NCBI GenBank assembly: GCA_963169055.1
Contig: CAUJFU010000279.1
Coordinates: 1 to 34,334, forward strand
Length of the DNA: 34,334 nucleotides
Direction: 5' to 3'
Origin: Myxococcota bacterium
GTDB lineage: Bacteria; Myxococcota_C; UBA6777
The translations under genes were made by a program, and so were the position numbers. A model generated the notes under the pieces. It did no database searches. It had not been told where the DNA came from and saw nothing but the letters and a program-made list of their open reading frames with translations. Each line of letters begins with the position of its first letter. Within the stretch, counting starts at the first letter, position 1. Shown here piece by piece: positions 1-7,398 of the stretch.

Positions 1-2
1 TT

Positions 3-2678
3 TCGATCCCTGACGACAAGCAACTCACCTTGCCTTTGCGCATCGAACCCAACGAAACGGCGACGATTACGATCCGTTATGCGCCCCAAACATCGGGTGT
101 GGCGCGTGGGGATGTGCGTATCCTGAGCGATGCCAAGAACGTCGAGCAAGACGGATACAACCACATCACCTTGGCGTCGAGTCTGGTCTCTGCGGATATC
201 TTGGCGACGCCCAACCCGCTGGACTTTGGTGATGTTCCGCCCGGAGATACCAAGATCCTTAGCACCATCCTTTCCAACAAAGGACAAGCCGATCTCACCA
301 TCTCGGAACTCTCTTTTGTGAGCAATGCCGCGCAAGAACTGGCGATTACAACGCCGGTCACCTTCCCTTTGAAGATAGAACCCGGAAAAGACTTCGATTT
401 ACAGATCAGTTATTCTCCAAAAAGTGCGCGTGTCGATGAAATCTTGATCGTCAAGAACGATACAGGCCGACCCAACTACGAGATCCGCATCGTTGGGCAA
501 CGTGCTGCCCCCAAGATCGAAGTCGATCCGACGTTGTTGACTTTTACCAACTTGCTTGGGACCAAAGACACCAAAACCTTTTTGATCCGCAACGTGGGGG
601 GGCAAGATCTGGAGATCTCGGGCCTTGCTTTGGCCGCAGGAAGCAGCCAAGACTTCTCTTTGAAAAATCCGCCCACAACGCCGTTTTCGTTGAAGGCCAA
701 AGAAGAGATCAAAGTCGAGGTCGAATACCACTCCCAAGATATCCAAGACGACCAAGGCGCGGTCGAGATCAAAAGCAATGATCCCGATAGTCCGACGGTT
801 CGCGTTTCCCTTCAAGCCGTTGCCAAAGGTTGCGATCTGAAAGCCACACCCGGCAAATTGTCTTTTACACGTCCTTCCAATCTGACGGTCACGATCAGTA
901 ACGTTGGAAACGAGCCTTGCAACTACAAAAGCGCAAGCTTTTCGCCCACCACCAGCAAAGAGTTTTCTTTCTTTTTGCCTCCCCCCGCTGCTCAAGCCCT
1001 TGCACCCGGAAAAGTCTTTCAGATCGTGGTGCGCTTTTCGCCCACCGATAACGTCGATGACAAGGGCGCTTTATTGATCGAGTCGGATGATCCCGATGCT
1101 CCGAGTCTTGAAGTGCCGCTTGAATCAAAAGTCCCCACAGGCAGCGAGTGCGAGATCTCGATCTCTCCCACCACCATCCAATACGGATTCGTGGGCCTTG
1201 GCCGCGCACAAACCCGCCAAGTCTTGCTCGAAAACAAAGGGTGGGGAGAGTGTCTTGTTTCGCAAGCCAACTTGGTCGTGAACCCCTCGCAGGTCTTTTC
1301 GCTTGGAACGCCCTTCAATCCGCAAGGTGAAAAGATCCCCGCAGGCCAGTTCTTCCGCATCGATGTGGTTTTTACGCCCAAATCAGGCACTTCTTTCCAA
1401 GGCGAGCTGGAGATATCCTCGAATGATGGGGCGAATCCCAAATCCAAAGTCAACTTGATCGGAACCACGGGACAATTGTGCATCGAAGCACTCCCCGATC
1501 CGCTCGACTTTGGCACCATCCAACAACAATGCTCCTCGCTCAAACAAACACTCGAAGTCTACAATATCTGTAGCCAAGCCGTCCAATTGACGGGCATCAA
1601 GTTCGGTGCAGGAACCAACCAGCCCAACCAAGAATTCTTTATCCGTTCGGCCCCCAATATGCCGCAGTCTCTGCCTTTTGGACAATCGATTCAACTTCAA
1701 TTGACCTACGCCCCCCGCAATCTGGGCCCCGACACAGGAACCTTGGAGATCGCCAACTCCACACCCGCCCAATCTCCGATCATCGTTTCTTTGATCGGAA
1801 AAGGCGTCGACTCCAACGAACAGACCGACACCTTCCAACAACTCAACAAACCTGAGATCGATCTTTTGTTGGTGATCGATGACTCCTGTTCCATGTCGGA
1901 CAAGCAAAGCAACCTCTCCAACAACCTCAACACCTTTATGCAATGGGCCTCAACGCTCCAAGCCGACTATCACCTCGGCGTGATCACCACAGACACGGTC
2001 GCCTCGACGGCAGGCTGTTTGCGTGGGACACCCAAGTTTGTGACGCCCGCAACACCCAACGCGATCACCGCCTTCCAAAACAACGTGCGTGTCGGAACGA
2101 CGGGACACTACGACGAAATGGGCTTGGAAGCGTCTTGGATGTTCTTTCAATCGAACAAGCTTTCGGGATGCAACCAAGGCTTTTATCGCAAAGATGCGGC
2201 TCTTTCGTTGATTTACATCTCTGATGAGAAAGACTTTTCTCCGCAGCCCGTGAACTTTTACATCAACTTCTTTAAAAATCTCAAAGGCATACGCGATGCC
2301 AGCAAGATCCGCGCTTCGGCGATCGTCGGTGAACCCGGGAAAACTTGTCTTGCGGTCGTGTCGACGGATGCGCGCTATTGGGAAACAGCCCGTCAATTGG
2401 GCGGTTTGCAGATATCGTTGTGCAATAACGCTTGGGGATCGGAGTTGACGAAACTGGGGAGTCTAACGTTTGGTTATCGCAGTCAATTCTTCCTCTCACG
2501 GCCCGCAAATCCCGCCACCATCAAGGTGGAGGTGGACGGTAAACCCGTTGCGCAAAACGCCTCCTCGGGATGGACGTATGATGCGGCTTCCAATAGCATC
2601 ATCTTCGCCGCAAGCGCCATCCCACAAGCCGGGCAGACCATCAAGGTGACTTACCAAGCTTTGTGCCTCCCTCCTTGA
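3..2678 (+). CDS. ASH/choice-of-anchor-D repeat protein with C-terminal VWA domain (5' partial)
   Basis: The reading frame is open to the left edge, so the true start lies upstream; the TTG at 30 is only internal. At least five complete Ig-like ASH repeats follow a partial one. Each begins with a pattern like 'P-x-x-L-D-F-G' and contains 'NxG' turns (for example around 60, 160, 265, 375 and 485 of the visible protein). From about residue 610 a von Willebrand A domain starts with a MIDAS-like DDSCS motif in 'LLLVIDDSCSMS', then the expected alternating helices and strands. ASH repeats are beta-sandwich modules common in large secreted or surface proteins of Myxococcota-like bacteria, and VWA domains bind ligands through a metal ion. 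A role as an exported structural or adhesive protein is inferred; no signal peptide can be checked because the N-terminus is missing. The next gene starts about 106 nt downstream on the same strand. Confidence 0.85.
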   Translation, partial: SIPDDKQLTLPLRIEPNETATITIRYAPQTSGVARGDVRILSDAKNVEQDGYNHITLASSLVSADILATPNPLDFGDVPPGDTKILSTILSNKGQADLTISELSFVSNAAQELAITTPVTFPLKIEPGKDFDLQISYSPKSARVDEILIVKNDTGRPNYEIRIVGQRAAPKIEVDPTLLTFTNLLGTKDTKTFLIRNVGGQDLEISGLALAAGSSQDFSLKNPPTTPFSLKAKEEIKVEVEYHSQDIQDDQGAVEIKSNDPDSPTVRVSLQAVAKGCDLKATPGKLSFTRPSNLTVTISNVGNEPCNYKSASFSPTTSKEFSFFLPPPAAQALAPGKVFQIVVRFSPTDNVDDKGALLIESDDPDAPSLEVPLESKVPTGSECEISISPTTIQYGFVGLGRAQTRQVLLENKGWGECLVSQANLVVNPSQVFSLGTPFNPQGEKIPAGQFFRIDVVFTPKSGTSFQGELEISSNDGANPKSKVNLIGTTGQLCIEALPDPLDFGTIQQQCSSLKQTLEVYNICSQAVQLTGIKFGAGTNQPNQEFFIRSAPNMPQSLPFGQSIQLQLTYAPRNLGPDTGTLEIANSTPAQSPIIVSLIGKGVDSNEQTDTFQQLNKPEIDLLLVIDDSCSMSDKQSNLSNNLNTFMQWASTLQADYHLGVITTDTVASTAGCLRGTPKFVTPATPNAITAFQNNVRVGTTGHYDEMGLEASWMFFQSNKLSGCNQGFYRKDAALSLIYISDEKDFSPQPVNFYINFFKNLKGIRDASKIRASAIVGEPGKTCLAVVSTDARYWETARQLGGLQISLCNNAWGSELTKLGSLTFGYRSQFFLSRPANPATIKVEVDGKPVAQNASSGWTYDAASNSIIFAASAIPQAGQTIKVTYQALCLPP

Positions 2679-2784
2679 CCTTCCTGCTCCTCTCCCTTCG
2701 GTGCTCCTCTCCTCCCCATACATCGGCGGCATCGGCTCTTTGAGCTTCTGTCTGCCTTTTCCATCCACCCACCACCGTGAGAAA

Positions 2785-3660
2785 ATGTCCATGCGTACCT
2801 TTTGGGGTGCTTTTCTGTTGGGTCTGTTTCTGCTTTTTCCGATCCCTGTCGACGCACGCTTGGACACCGATGCAACGCCCAAGTATCTAAGGGGCGTGTT
2901 GTTGTCTTCTGCGCTCGTGATGGGAAGGGCGGATCTGTTGTCTCGGAGCGCAGCGCAAAACGATGACCCTACTTTTCTTTTGAACGCAAACGCCTCGATG
3001 GATGGGGCGTTGTGCGGTTTTTTCGAGGGAGGGGCGTGCGTTCCGACCAAAGCTTCTACGTCAAAGAGCCAAGGGCGTGAAAGGCCCAAGGGAACGCCGC
3101 CTTCGGAGTGGCAGTTGTTGTTGTTTATGGCGCTTTCTGGTGCAATTGTCTCGGTGGTATCGAGTTTTGCAATTCAGTCCTTGTTTGAGTTTCTTTTGAT
3201 CACGCCGTCAAACAACACCGCTGAAAGCCGCATCAATGCGAGCCTTGCGTACACAGCAGCCAACGTCGCGTTGATCCCTTGGGTGGTGGCGGGTACGCTG
3301 TTCGGGTTGAGCCGTTTGAGCAATAACTATGATTCGAACTTTTGGTGGATGTTGTTGGGGGCTTATGCTGGGCAGGTGCTTTCGGCGGGGATTGGTTTGA
3401 TGAGCACGTTGTTGGGGAGCGGAACCCAACGGTTTGCGGTGGCTCGGATCGTGACGTTGATCGCGGATGGTTTGTTGGCTGCGACAGGAGCGATGTTGGC
3501 GTATTTGTTCACGCGAAAGGCTTACGAAGAAGTCGAACACATGGGGGCTTTGTTTCATCTTCGTGAGGGGCGTGTGCAGATGGGTATCCCGTTGCCGTTG
3601 ATCTACCGCGATGCTTATGAACAACGTATCTCGATGACGTTTGTGGCGGGGCGCTTTTGA
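2785..3660 (+). CDS. Exported/membrane protein with four predicted membrane segments, unknown function
   Basis: I chose the ATG at 2785 because it opens a typical signal peptide (MSMRTFWGAFLLGLFLLF, then a small-residue cleavage region near 'VDA'). An in-frame GTG at 2701 would add 28 residues without signal character. The 291-residue product has a variable, low-complexity stretch to about residue 105, then four hydrophobic segments (about 110-140, 155-180, 190-215 and 225-250). It ends in a short soluble tail finishing in phenylalanine. I do not recognise the family. The same-strand position after the VWA protein suggests possible co-transcription, but the 106-nt gap is not decisive. Its stop codon lies inside the first copy of a 28-nt direct repeat. 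Confidence 0.7.
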   Translation: MSMRTFWGAFLLGLFLLFPIPVDARLDTDATPKYLRGVLLSSALVMGRADLLSRSAAQNDDPTFLLNANASMDGALCGFFEGGACVPTKASTSKSQGRERPKGTPPSEWQLLLFMALSGAIVSVVSSFAIQSLFEFLLITPSNNTAESRINASLAYTAANVALIPWVVAGTLFGLSRLSNNYDSNFWWMLLGAYAGQVLSAGIGLMSTLLGSGTQRFAVARIVTLIADGLLAATGAMLAYLFTRKAYEEVEHMGALFHLREGRVQMGIPLPLIYRDAYEQRISMTFVAGRF

Positions 3661-3747
3661 GGAGCGGTGCGAGAAAAATACTGAAAAATAACGAAATAGC
3701 GCAGCTCATCCGAGGGACTCTTTTGAGGAGTCGTGCGAGAAAAATAC
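3654..3747. repeat. Pair of 28-nt direct repeats before the tRNA gene
   Basis: Copies at 3654-3681 and 3720-3747 share CTTTTGAGGAG, two variable bases, then GTGCGAGAAAAATAC; the starts are 66 nt apart. The first copy contains the TGA stop of the upstream membrane-protein gene. The second ends 4 nt before the -35 box of the tRNA promoter. A local duplication of the upstream promoter area is the simplest explanation. Confidence 0.7.
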
Positions 3748-3751
3748 GCTG

Positions 3752-3780
3752 TTGACAGAGCCGAAAGGGGCGTGTATCTA
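3752..3780 (+). promoter_or_regulatory. Sigma-70-type promoter of tRNA-Ser
   Basis: A perfect TTGACA at 3752-3757 is followed by a 17-nt spacer and TATCTA at 3775-3780. The tRNA begins at 3793, which puts the likely transcription start about 6 nt before the mature 5' end. This is the clearest housekeeping promoter in the window. Confidence 0.75.
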
Positions 3781-3792
3781 CATCCAACGCAT

Positions 3793-3878
3793 GGAAGGTT
3801 GGCCGAGTGGTTTAAGGCGCTGGTCTTGAAAACCAGTGAGCCCGCAAGGGCCCGGGGGTTCGAATCCCTCACCTTCCG
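3793..3878 (+). tRNA. tRNA-Ser (anticodon UGA)
   Basis: The acceptor stem pairs GGAAGGT (3793-3799) with ACCTTCC (3871-3877), with discriminator G at 3878. The anticodon arm is CTGGT/ACCAG around loop CTTGAAA, giving anticodon TGA at 3827-3829, which reads UCN serine codons. A long variable arm (GCCC GCAA GGGC) is diagnostic of serine-type tRNAs, and GGTTCGAATCC forms the T arm. The gene is 86 nt and does not encode the 3' CCA. It has its own promoter and a strong downstream hairpin, so it is a single-gene unit. Confidence 0.97.
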
Positions 3879-3906
3879 TATTTCTAAATCACACTCGCCC
3901 TACAAC

Positions 3907-3940
3907 ACAGGCGATATCCTCGACGGATATCGCCTGTTTG
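3907..3940 (+). terminator. Rho-independent terminator after tRNA-Ser, possibly bidirectional
   Basis: A 13-bp perfect stem (3907-3919 with 3925-3937, arms ACAGGCGATATCC and its complement) encloses a 5-nt loop and is followed by a short T stretch. It lies 28 nt after the tRNA and 19 nt beyond the stop of the convergent aat gene, so it may end both transcripts. Confidence 0.7.
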
Positions 3941-3955
3941 CGTTGATGGGAGCCA

Positions 3956-4738
3956 TCAGGTTTTTGCATCTGGATTGTTTGAGACGTTTTCTTCGGAGGG
4001 ATGGCCGTCTTGCATCGAAGGGGGCGGAAAGCCATCGGGCTGGAGGACAAAATCGTCATCAAAGCGCCACGGTCCGAGGCGTGTAGGGGCATCAAGAGCT
4101 TCTTGGAGGATGGACAGGTAGATCTCGCGGGGCCATTCGAGGGCGCCAAACCGATCGAGGTGGTCGGTGTAGACTTGGCAATCGATCAGGGGGATGTTCC
4201 AGCGCAAGAGTTGTTGGACGATGGCGACAAAGGCGATCTTGGAGGCATCAGGCGCGAGGGCAAACATCGATTCGCCGAAAAAGGCCGCTCCAAGCGAGAC
4301 ACCGTAAAGCCCCCCCACAAGGCGATCTTCTTGCCATGCTTCGATGCTGTGGGCGATACCTCGTTCGTGAAGTCGAACGTAGGCTTGTTTCATCTCGTGG
4401 GTGATCCACGTTCCGTCTTGGCCGGGGCGTGGGATATGAGAGCAGGCTTCGATCACTTGGGGAAAGGCGGTGTCGATGCGCAGAGTGTAAGCGTGTTTGC
4501 GCAAGTGCTTTCGCAAGCTGCGGTTGATCAACAGATCGGGACCCCACAACACAAAGCGCGGATCGGGCGAATACCACAGGATCGGTTGGCCTTTGCTATA
4601 CCATGGGAAGATCCCGCTACGGTAGCCGAGTTCAAGGCGCTCGGGGCGCAGATCGCCTCCGACCGCGATGGGGCCAAAGCGAGGTGCGTTGTAGGGATCG
4701 GGGAATACAAGGTTTCTATCGAGTCGATAGATCGGCAT
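3956..4738 (-). CDS. aat: Leucyl/phenylalanyl-tRNA--protein transferase
   Basis: Aat attaches Leu or Phe from an aminoacyl-tRNA to the N-terminal Arg or Lys of proteins, making them substrates for ClpS/ClpAP (N-end rule); it acts in the cytosol. The 260-residue product has the family hallmarks in order: 'GPIAVGGDL' near the N-terminus, 'GYRSGIFPWYS', 'WYSPDPRFVL', 'TWITHEM', 'AYVRLHERGIAHSIEAW', 'LVGGLYGVSLGAAFFGESMF', and 'DCQVYTDHLDRFGALEWPR' near the end. I chose the ATG at 4738 because the family normally begins a few residues before the conserved Phe-Pro region, and AGGA lies about 10 nt upstream. An ATG at 4774 would add 12 unconserved residues with no ribosome-binding site. The last 30 residues are a nonconserved tail. 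Identification is firm. Confidence 0.95.
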   Translation of the reverse strand: MPIYRLDRNLVFPDPYNAPRFGPIAVGGDLRPERLELGYRSGIFPWYSKGQPILWYSPDPRFVLWGPDLLINRSLRKHLRKHAYTLRIDTAFPQVIEACSHIPRPGQDGTWITHEMKQAYVRLHERGIAHSIEAWQEDRLVGGLYGVSLGAAFFGESMFALAPDASKIAFVAIVQQLLRWNIPLIDCQVYTDHLDRFGALEWPREIYLSILQEALDAPTRLGPWRFDDDFVLQPDGFPPPSMQDGHPSEENVSNNPDAKT

Positions 4739-4848
4739 GATGGGGATATCCTGTTTTTTGCAGCGCGCATCCAAGCATGGTAGGGATGCAAGAAGGGTCG
4801 CCGTACGCCTGCGAGCGACGTTGACAGCGTGGCAAAGGAAACCGCTCT

Positions 4849-5691
4849 ATGTCAAGTCAGATCACTCTCTCTTTCTTGTTGCAAGGAGAAAAACGCTTTG
4901 TTGCGGATCTTTCGCAACCCATCGAGATCGGGATATCCTTGGATTTTGATGGGGAACAACCGCAAGCTTTTTTTCTCCCACGGGCCGAATCGACGGCCTT
5001 TTGTGCGGGTTCTTTTGTGGGGGATACGCGGCAGGGGGGCAGCGTGAACTGTTTTTCTTTGCGGATCACACCCCACGGAAACGGTACCCACACCGAATGC
5101 GTCGGGCATATCGTCGAAGAGCGCGTGTGGATCCACACGCTTTTGCGCCAGAGCTTTTTTCCAGCGTATCTCTTGCGCGTGCCGTTGGAGTCTTTGGCTG
5201 CTAGTGGTGAAACCTACGCAGCACCGCATAATCCGCAAGATCAGGTGATCTCTTCTCGTGCGCTTCAACTTGCGTGGGATGCGCTCGGTGAGGCCGAACA
5301 CATCTCATCTGCATGGGTCTTGCAAACATGCGGATATTCCGATACTACCGAAGCAATGCGCCGCGTGTACAGCGGTCAGGCCCCTCCCTACCTGACCGAT
5401 CAAGCGATCACGTGGTTATTGCAACGCGATCCCTTGCACTTGTTGGTCGATATCCCTTCGATTGATCGGGAAGAAGACGCAGGGATCTTGCCAAACCACC
5501 ACCGCTTTTGGGAGCTACCGCTCGGACAGCGAACACTTCAGGGGCCACCCTCACCGCGAACCATCACGGAGATGATCTGTGTCCCTACGCAGATCCCAGA
5601 AGGTTTGTACGGGCTAGAGATCCAGATCCCTGCTTTTTTGCAGGACGCCGCCCCTTCACGCCCGCGCCTGTATCCGTTGTCTCGGAGCTAG
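4849..5691 (+). CDS. Cyclase-family metal-dependent hydrolase, kynurenine-formamidase-like
   Basis: The 280-residue protein has the cyclase/arylformamidase metal-site motif as 'HGNGTHTECVGHI' (about residues 76-88), a variant of the KynB-type HxGTHxD signature. The rest fits the swivelling beta/alpha/beta fold. Family members hydrolyse N-formylkynurenine or related amides using zinc or manganese. The variant with Glu after the second His also occurs in a Bacteroidota subgroup whose substrate is not settled to my knowledge, so the reaction is tentative. The start is supported by AAAGGAA 8 nt upstream. Kynureninase, which would act on the product, is encoded 11 kb away at 16847, so they are not in one operon. 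The gene is divergent from aat. Confidence 0.8.
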   Translation: MSSQITLSFLLQGEKRFVADLSQPIEIGISLDFDGEQPQAFFLPRAESTAFCAGSFVGDTRQGGSVNCFSLRITPHGNGTHTECVGHIVEERVWIHTLLRQSFFPAYLLRVPLESLAASGETYAAPHNPQDQVISSRALQLAWDALGEAEHISSAWVLQTCGYSDTTEAMRRVYSGQAPPYLTDQAITWLLQRDPLHLLVDIPSIDREEDAGILPNHHRFWELPLGQRTLQGPPSPRTITEMICVPTQIPEGLYGLEIQIPAFLQDAAPSRPRLYPLSRS

Positions 5692-5725
5692 ATGGTGCCA
5701 CCTTCTGTAAAAAATCCACTGCGGA

Positions 5726-5850
5726 CAAAAAACCCCGTGTTCGCAGGCGTTCAAGCGAGAGCGTCGTTTGTGTGAAAAACGATCGTTCTGTTCGCCAAAA
5801 CAGGGTCAAGGGAGCCGCGCTCCCTTGTGGGGTGTGGGGTGAAACCCCAC
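5726..5850 (+). ncRNA. Structured repeat element, copy A (candidate leader RNA or small RNA)
   Basis: This ~125-nt intergenic segment aligns with a second copy at 15907-16030. Shared blocks include CCGTGTTCG, TTCAAGCGAGAG, GGTCAAGG and a 22-nt 3' block ending in CCCCAC. Visible stems are GTCGTTT/AAACGAT (5763-5769 with 5777-5783), CAAGGGAGC/GCTCCCTTG with a CGC loop (5807-5815 with 5819-5827) and GTGGGGT-GAA-ACCCCAC (5834-5850). The first stem is kept in copy B with different bases. The element ends 46 nt before the phosphatase start codon, so it could be part of that mRNA leader. No known riboswitch signature was recognised. Confidence 0.55.
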
Positions 5851-5896
5851 AAATGAAGATGATCTACGGAGATCAAACAGAGACAAGGATGATGAG

Positions 5897-6364
5897 ATGT
5901 TATACAATTTTGGTTATGTATTAGAGGGAAAGTTGGCGGGTTGTGGGTATCCTGGGAGGGGAGGGGATCTGCGAGCGGATCTGCGAGAAGCCAAGCATCG
6001 GGGGATATCTGCGGTGGTGACGTTGACGGAATCCCCCTTAGATGCGGAGATATTGGAAAGCGAAGGGATGACGTTTTTGCATATCCCAGTGGAAGATTAT
6101 GAGCCTCCCTCGCTTGGGCAGATTCAGGAATTTGTGGATTTTACACGCGGTCATCTTGCCCACTCATCGGGGGCGGTGATGGTGCATTGTATGATGGGTC
6201 GTGGTCGAACGGGGACGATGTTGGCGTGTTTTTTGGTGGCGGAGGGTTGGTCGGCGGAGTCGGCGGTTCGTCGTGTTCGCCAGTCGAGGCCGGCAAGCAT
6301 CGAATCACTCGCCCAAGAAGAGATGATCGTGATCTGGGAACGTCACTTGTTGATGGACAAGTGA
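5897..6364 (+). CDS. Dual-specificity protein phosphatase, DUSP23-like
   Basis: The 155-residue single-domain protein closely follows the small atypical DUSP23-type fold. It has a 'GCGYPG' start region, 'GISAVVTLTE', the general-acid loop 'PVEDYEPPS' (Asp67), the active-site P-loop 'VHCMMGRGRTGTMLA' (Cys98 nucleophile, Arg104), and 'RPASIESLAQE' after it. Such enzymes hydrolyse phosphotyrosine, and sometimes phosphoserine/threonine, through a cysteinyl-phosphate intermediate in the cytosol. The start has AAGGA 7 nt upstream. The gene stands alone, convergent with the thioredoxin gene, and follows the structured repeat element. Bacteria of this type encode many Hanks-type kinases, but the partner or substrate cannot be told from the sequence. 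Confidence 0.9.
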   Translation: MLYNFGYVLEGKLAGCGYPGRGGDLRADLREAKHRGISAVVTLTESPLDAEILESEGMTFLHIPVEDYEPPSLGQIQEFVDFTRGHLAHSSGAVMVHCMMGRGRTGTMLACFLVAEGWSAESAVRRVRQSRPASIESLAQEEMIVIWERHLLMDK

Positions 6365-6422
6365 GCGGTTGGATGGGGTCGGGACGAGAGGAGCTTACTC
6401 TAGGTCTTGTTTTTTTGATCTG

Positions 6423-7250
6423 TTATTTGATATCGCCAAGGCCGCTGTGACGGAGGGAGGAGAGCATCTGGTTGATCTGGTGGCGTTCTTGTTCGATGGT
6501 ATGCTCGGAAAGAAGGAGCGTTGCGCGTGCGACTTGGAACATGGCCCCTGCGAGTTGGCAGTCACTTTGTCGGACGGGCTTGATCGAGCGGATGTTGTCG
6601 AGATGTTCGCGGACAAGCTGGCCGCCCATCGATTTTTTGCTGAAGTGGATGGAGGTTCCGCCGACTTCCATCTGCGCTTCCATGTTGGTGAGTTTTCCCG
6701 CAGCATTGAGCCAGACCCATTCAATAGGTGGTTCCCAACCGGGCCGATAATAGGTCACGATCGTTCGCTTCTCGTCCGAAGACAGAGCCATCTTTCCGCC
6801 GCCTTCGCCTTCGACTTCGAGTAAGTACAGGGTGCGTTCTTCGTTGGCGTAGGCTTTGGAGGTCGGGATACCGTGGAAGGGGATCTCACGCAATCCGAAT
6901 TCTTCGACGCTGACGGAGAGTTTGGCGTTTGGATCAAGATACAGCGCAAGCTCTTTTTCTAGCTGTGCTTTTTGGCGCAGACCGACGAGGTTTTCGACGA
7001 CTTCGCCGCGCACAAACAGCTTCATGTTGGGGATGCTCATGATCCGAAAGCGATCGGCAAGTTTGGGGTTTTCTTCGGTATTGACTTTGGCCACCTTGAT
7101 CACGCCTTGTTCTTTTGCGAACTGATCGAGCACAGGGATCATCATCTTACAGGGGCGACACCATTCTGCCCAAAAGTCCACCAAAACACGGTCGTTTTCT
7201 TGTAAGAATGTATCGAAGTTTTTTTCAGTTAAGCTGATCACTTGTCCCAT
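6423..7250 (-). CDS. Thioredoxin with a ~165-residue uncharacterised C-terminal domain
   Basis: Residues 1-110 form a thioredoxin fold: 'VLVDFWAEWCRPCKMMIPVLDQFA' places the redox pair at Cys31 and Cys34, and 'SIPNMKLFVRGEVV' supplies the cis-proline. The active site is WCRPC instead of the usual WCGPC, and there is no signal peptide, so it is probably cytosolic. Residues 110-275 are unrelated to thioredoxin. They contain beta-rich segments such as 'RTLYLLEVEG' and 'GKLTNMEAQMEVGGTSIHF', then a helical end. I chose the ATG at 7250 because AAGGAG lies 7 nt upstream and the domain starts there; an upstream start at 7415 would add a meaningless extension. It is divergent from the glycosyltransferase gene. 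The C-terminal domain might bind a client or substrate, but no family was recognised. Confidence 0.85.
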   Translation of the reverse strand: MGQVISLTEKNFDTFLQENDRVLVDFWAEWCRPCKMMIPVLDQFAKEQGVIKVAKVNTEENPKLADRFRIMSIPNMKLFVRGEVVENLVGLRQKAQLEKELALYLDPNAKLSVSVEEFGLREIPFHGIPTSKAYANEERTLYLLEVEGEGGGKMALSSDEKRTIVTYYRPGWEPPIEWVWLNAAGKLTNMEAQMEVGGTSIHFSKKSMGGQLVREHLDNIRSIKPVRQSDCQLAGAMFQVARATLLLSEHTIEQERHQINQMLSSLRHSGLGDIK

Positions 7251-7398
7251 GACTTTTCTCCTTTTTAAGGTTCTGTTTGTTGTGTTGGCTTGCGTGCTCG
7301 TGGTGTGTAGAGATCCCAGATCACGATCGGTTGCAAAGAGATCTTGGGTAGTGTGTTTTTGCATGGGTTTTTTGGGTGTGGAAAGGAAGAGCAGAGCG

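Noticed and set aside
4821-4848. TTGACA upstream of the cyclase gene as a promoter
   Set aside because: With a 17-nt spacer the -10 box would overlap the start codon and reads GCTCTA; the ribosome-binding site would not be transcribed.
7310-7370. Imperfect inverted repeat (CCCAGATC and GATCTTGGG) between the thioredoxin and glycosyltransferase genes
   Set aside because: Only eight pairs with a bulge, and no second occurrence; too weak to call an operator.
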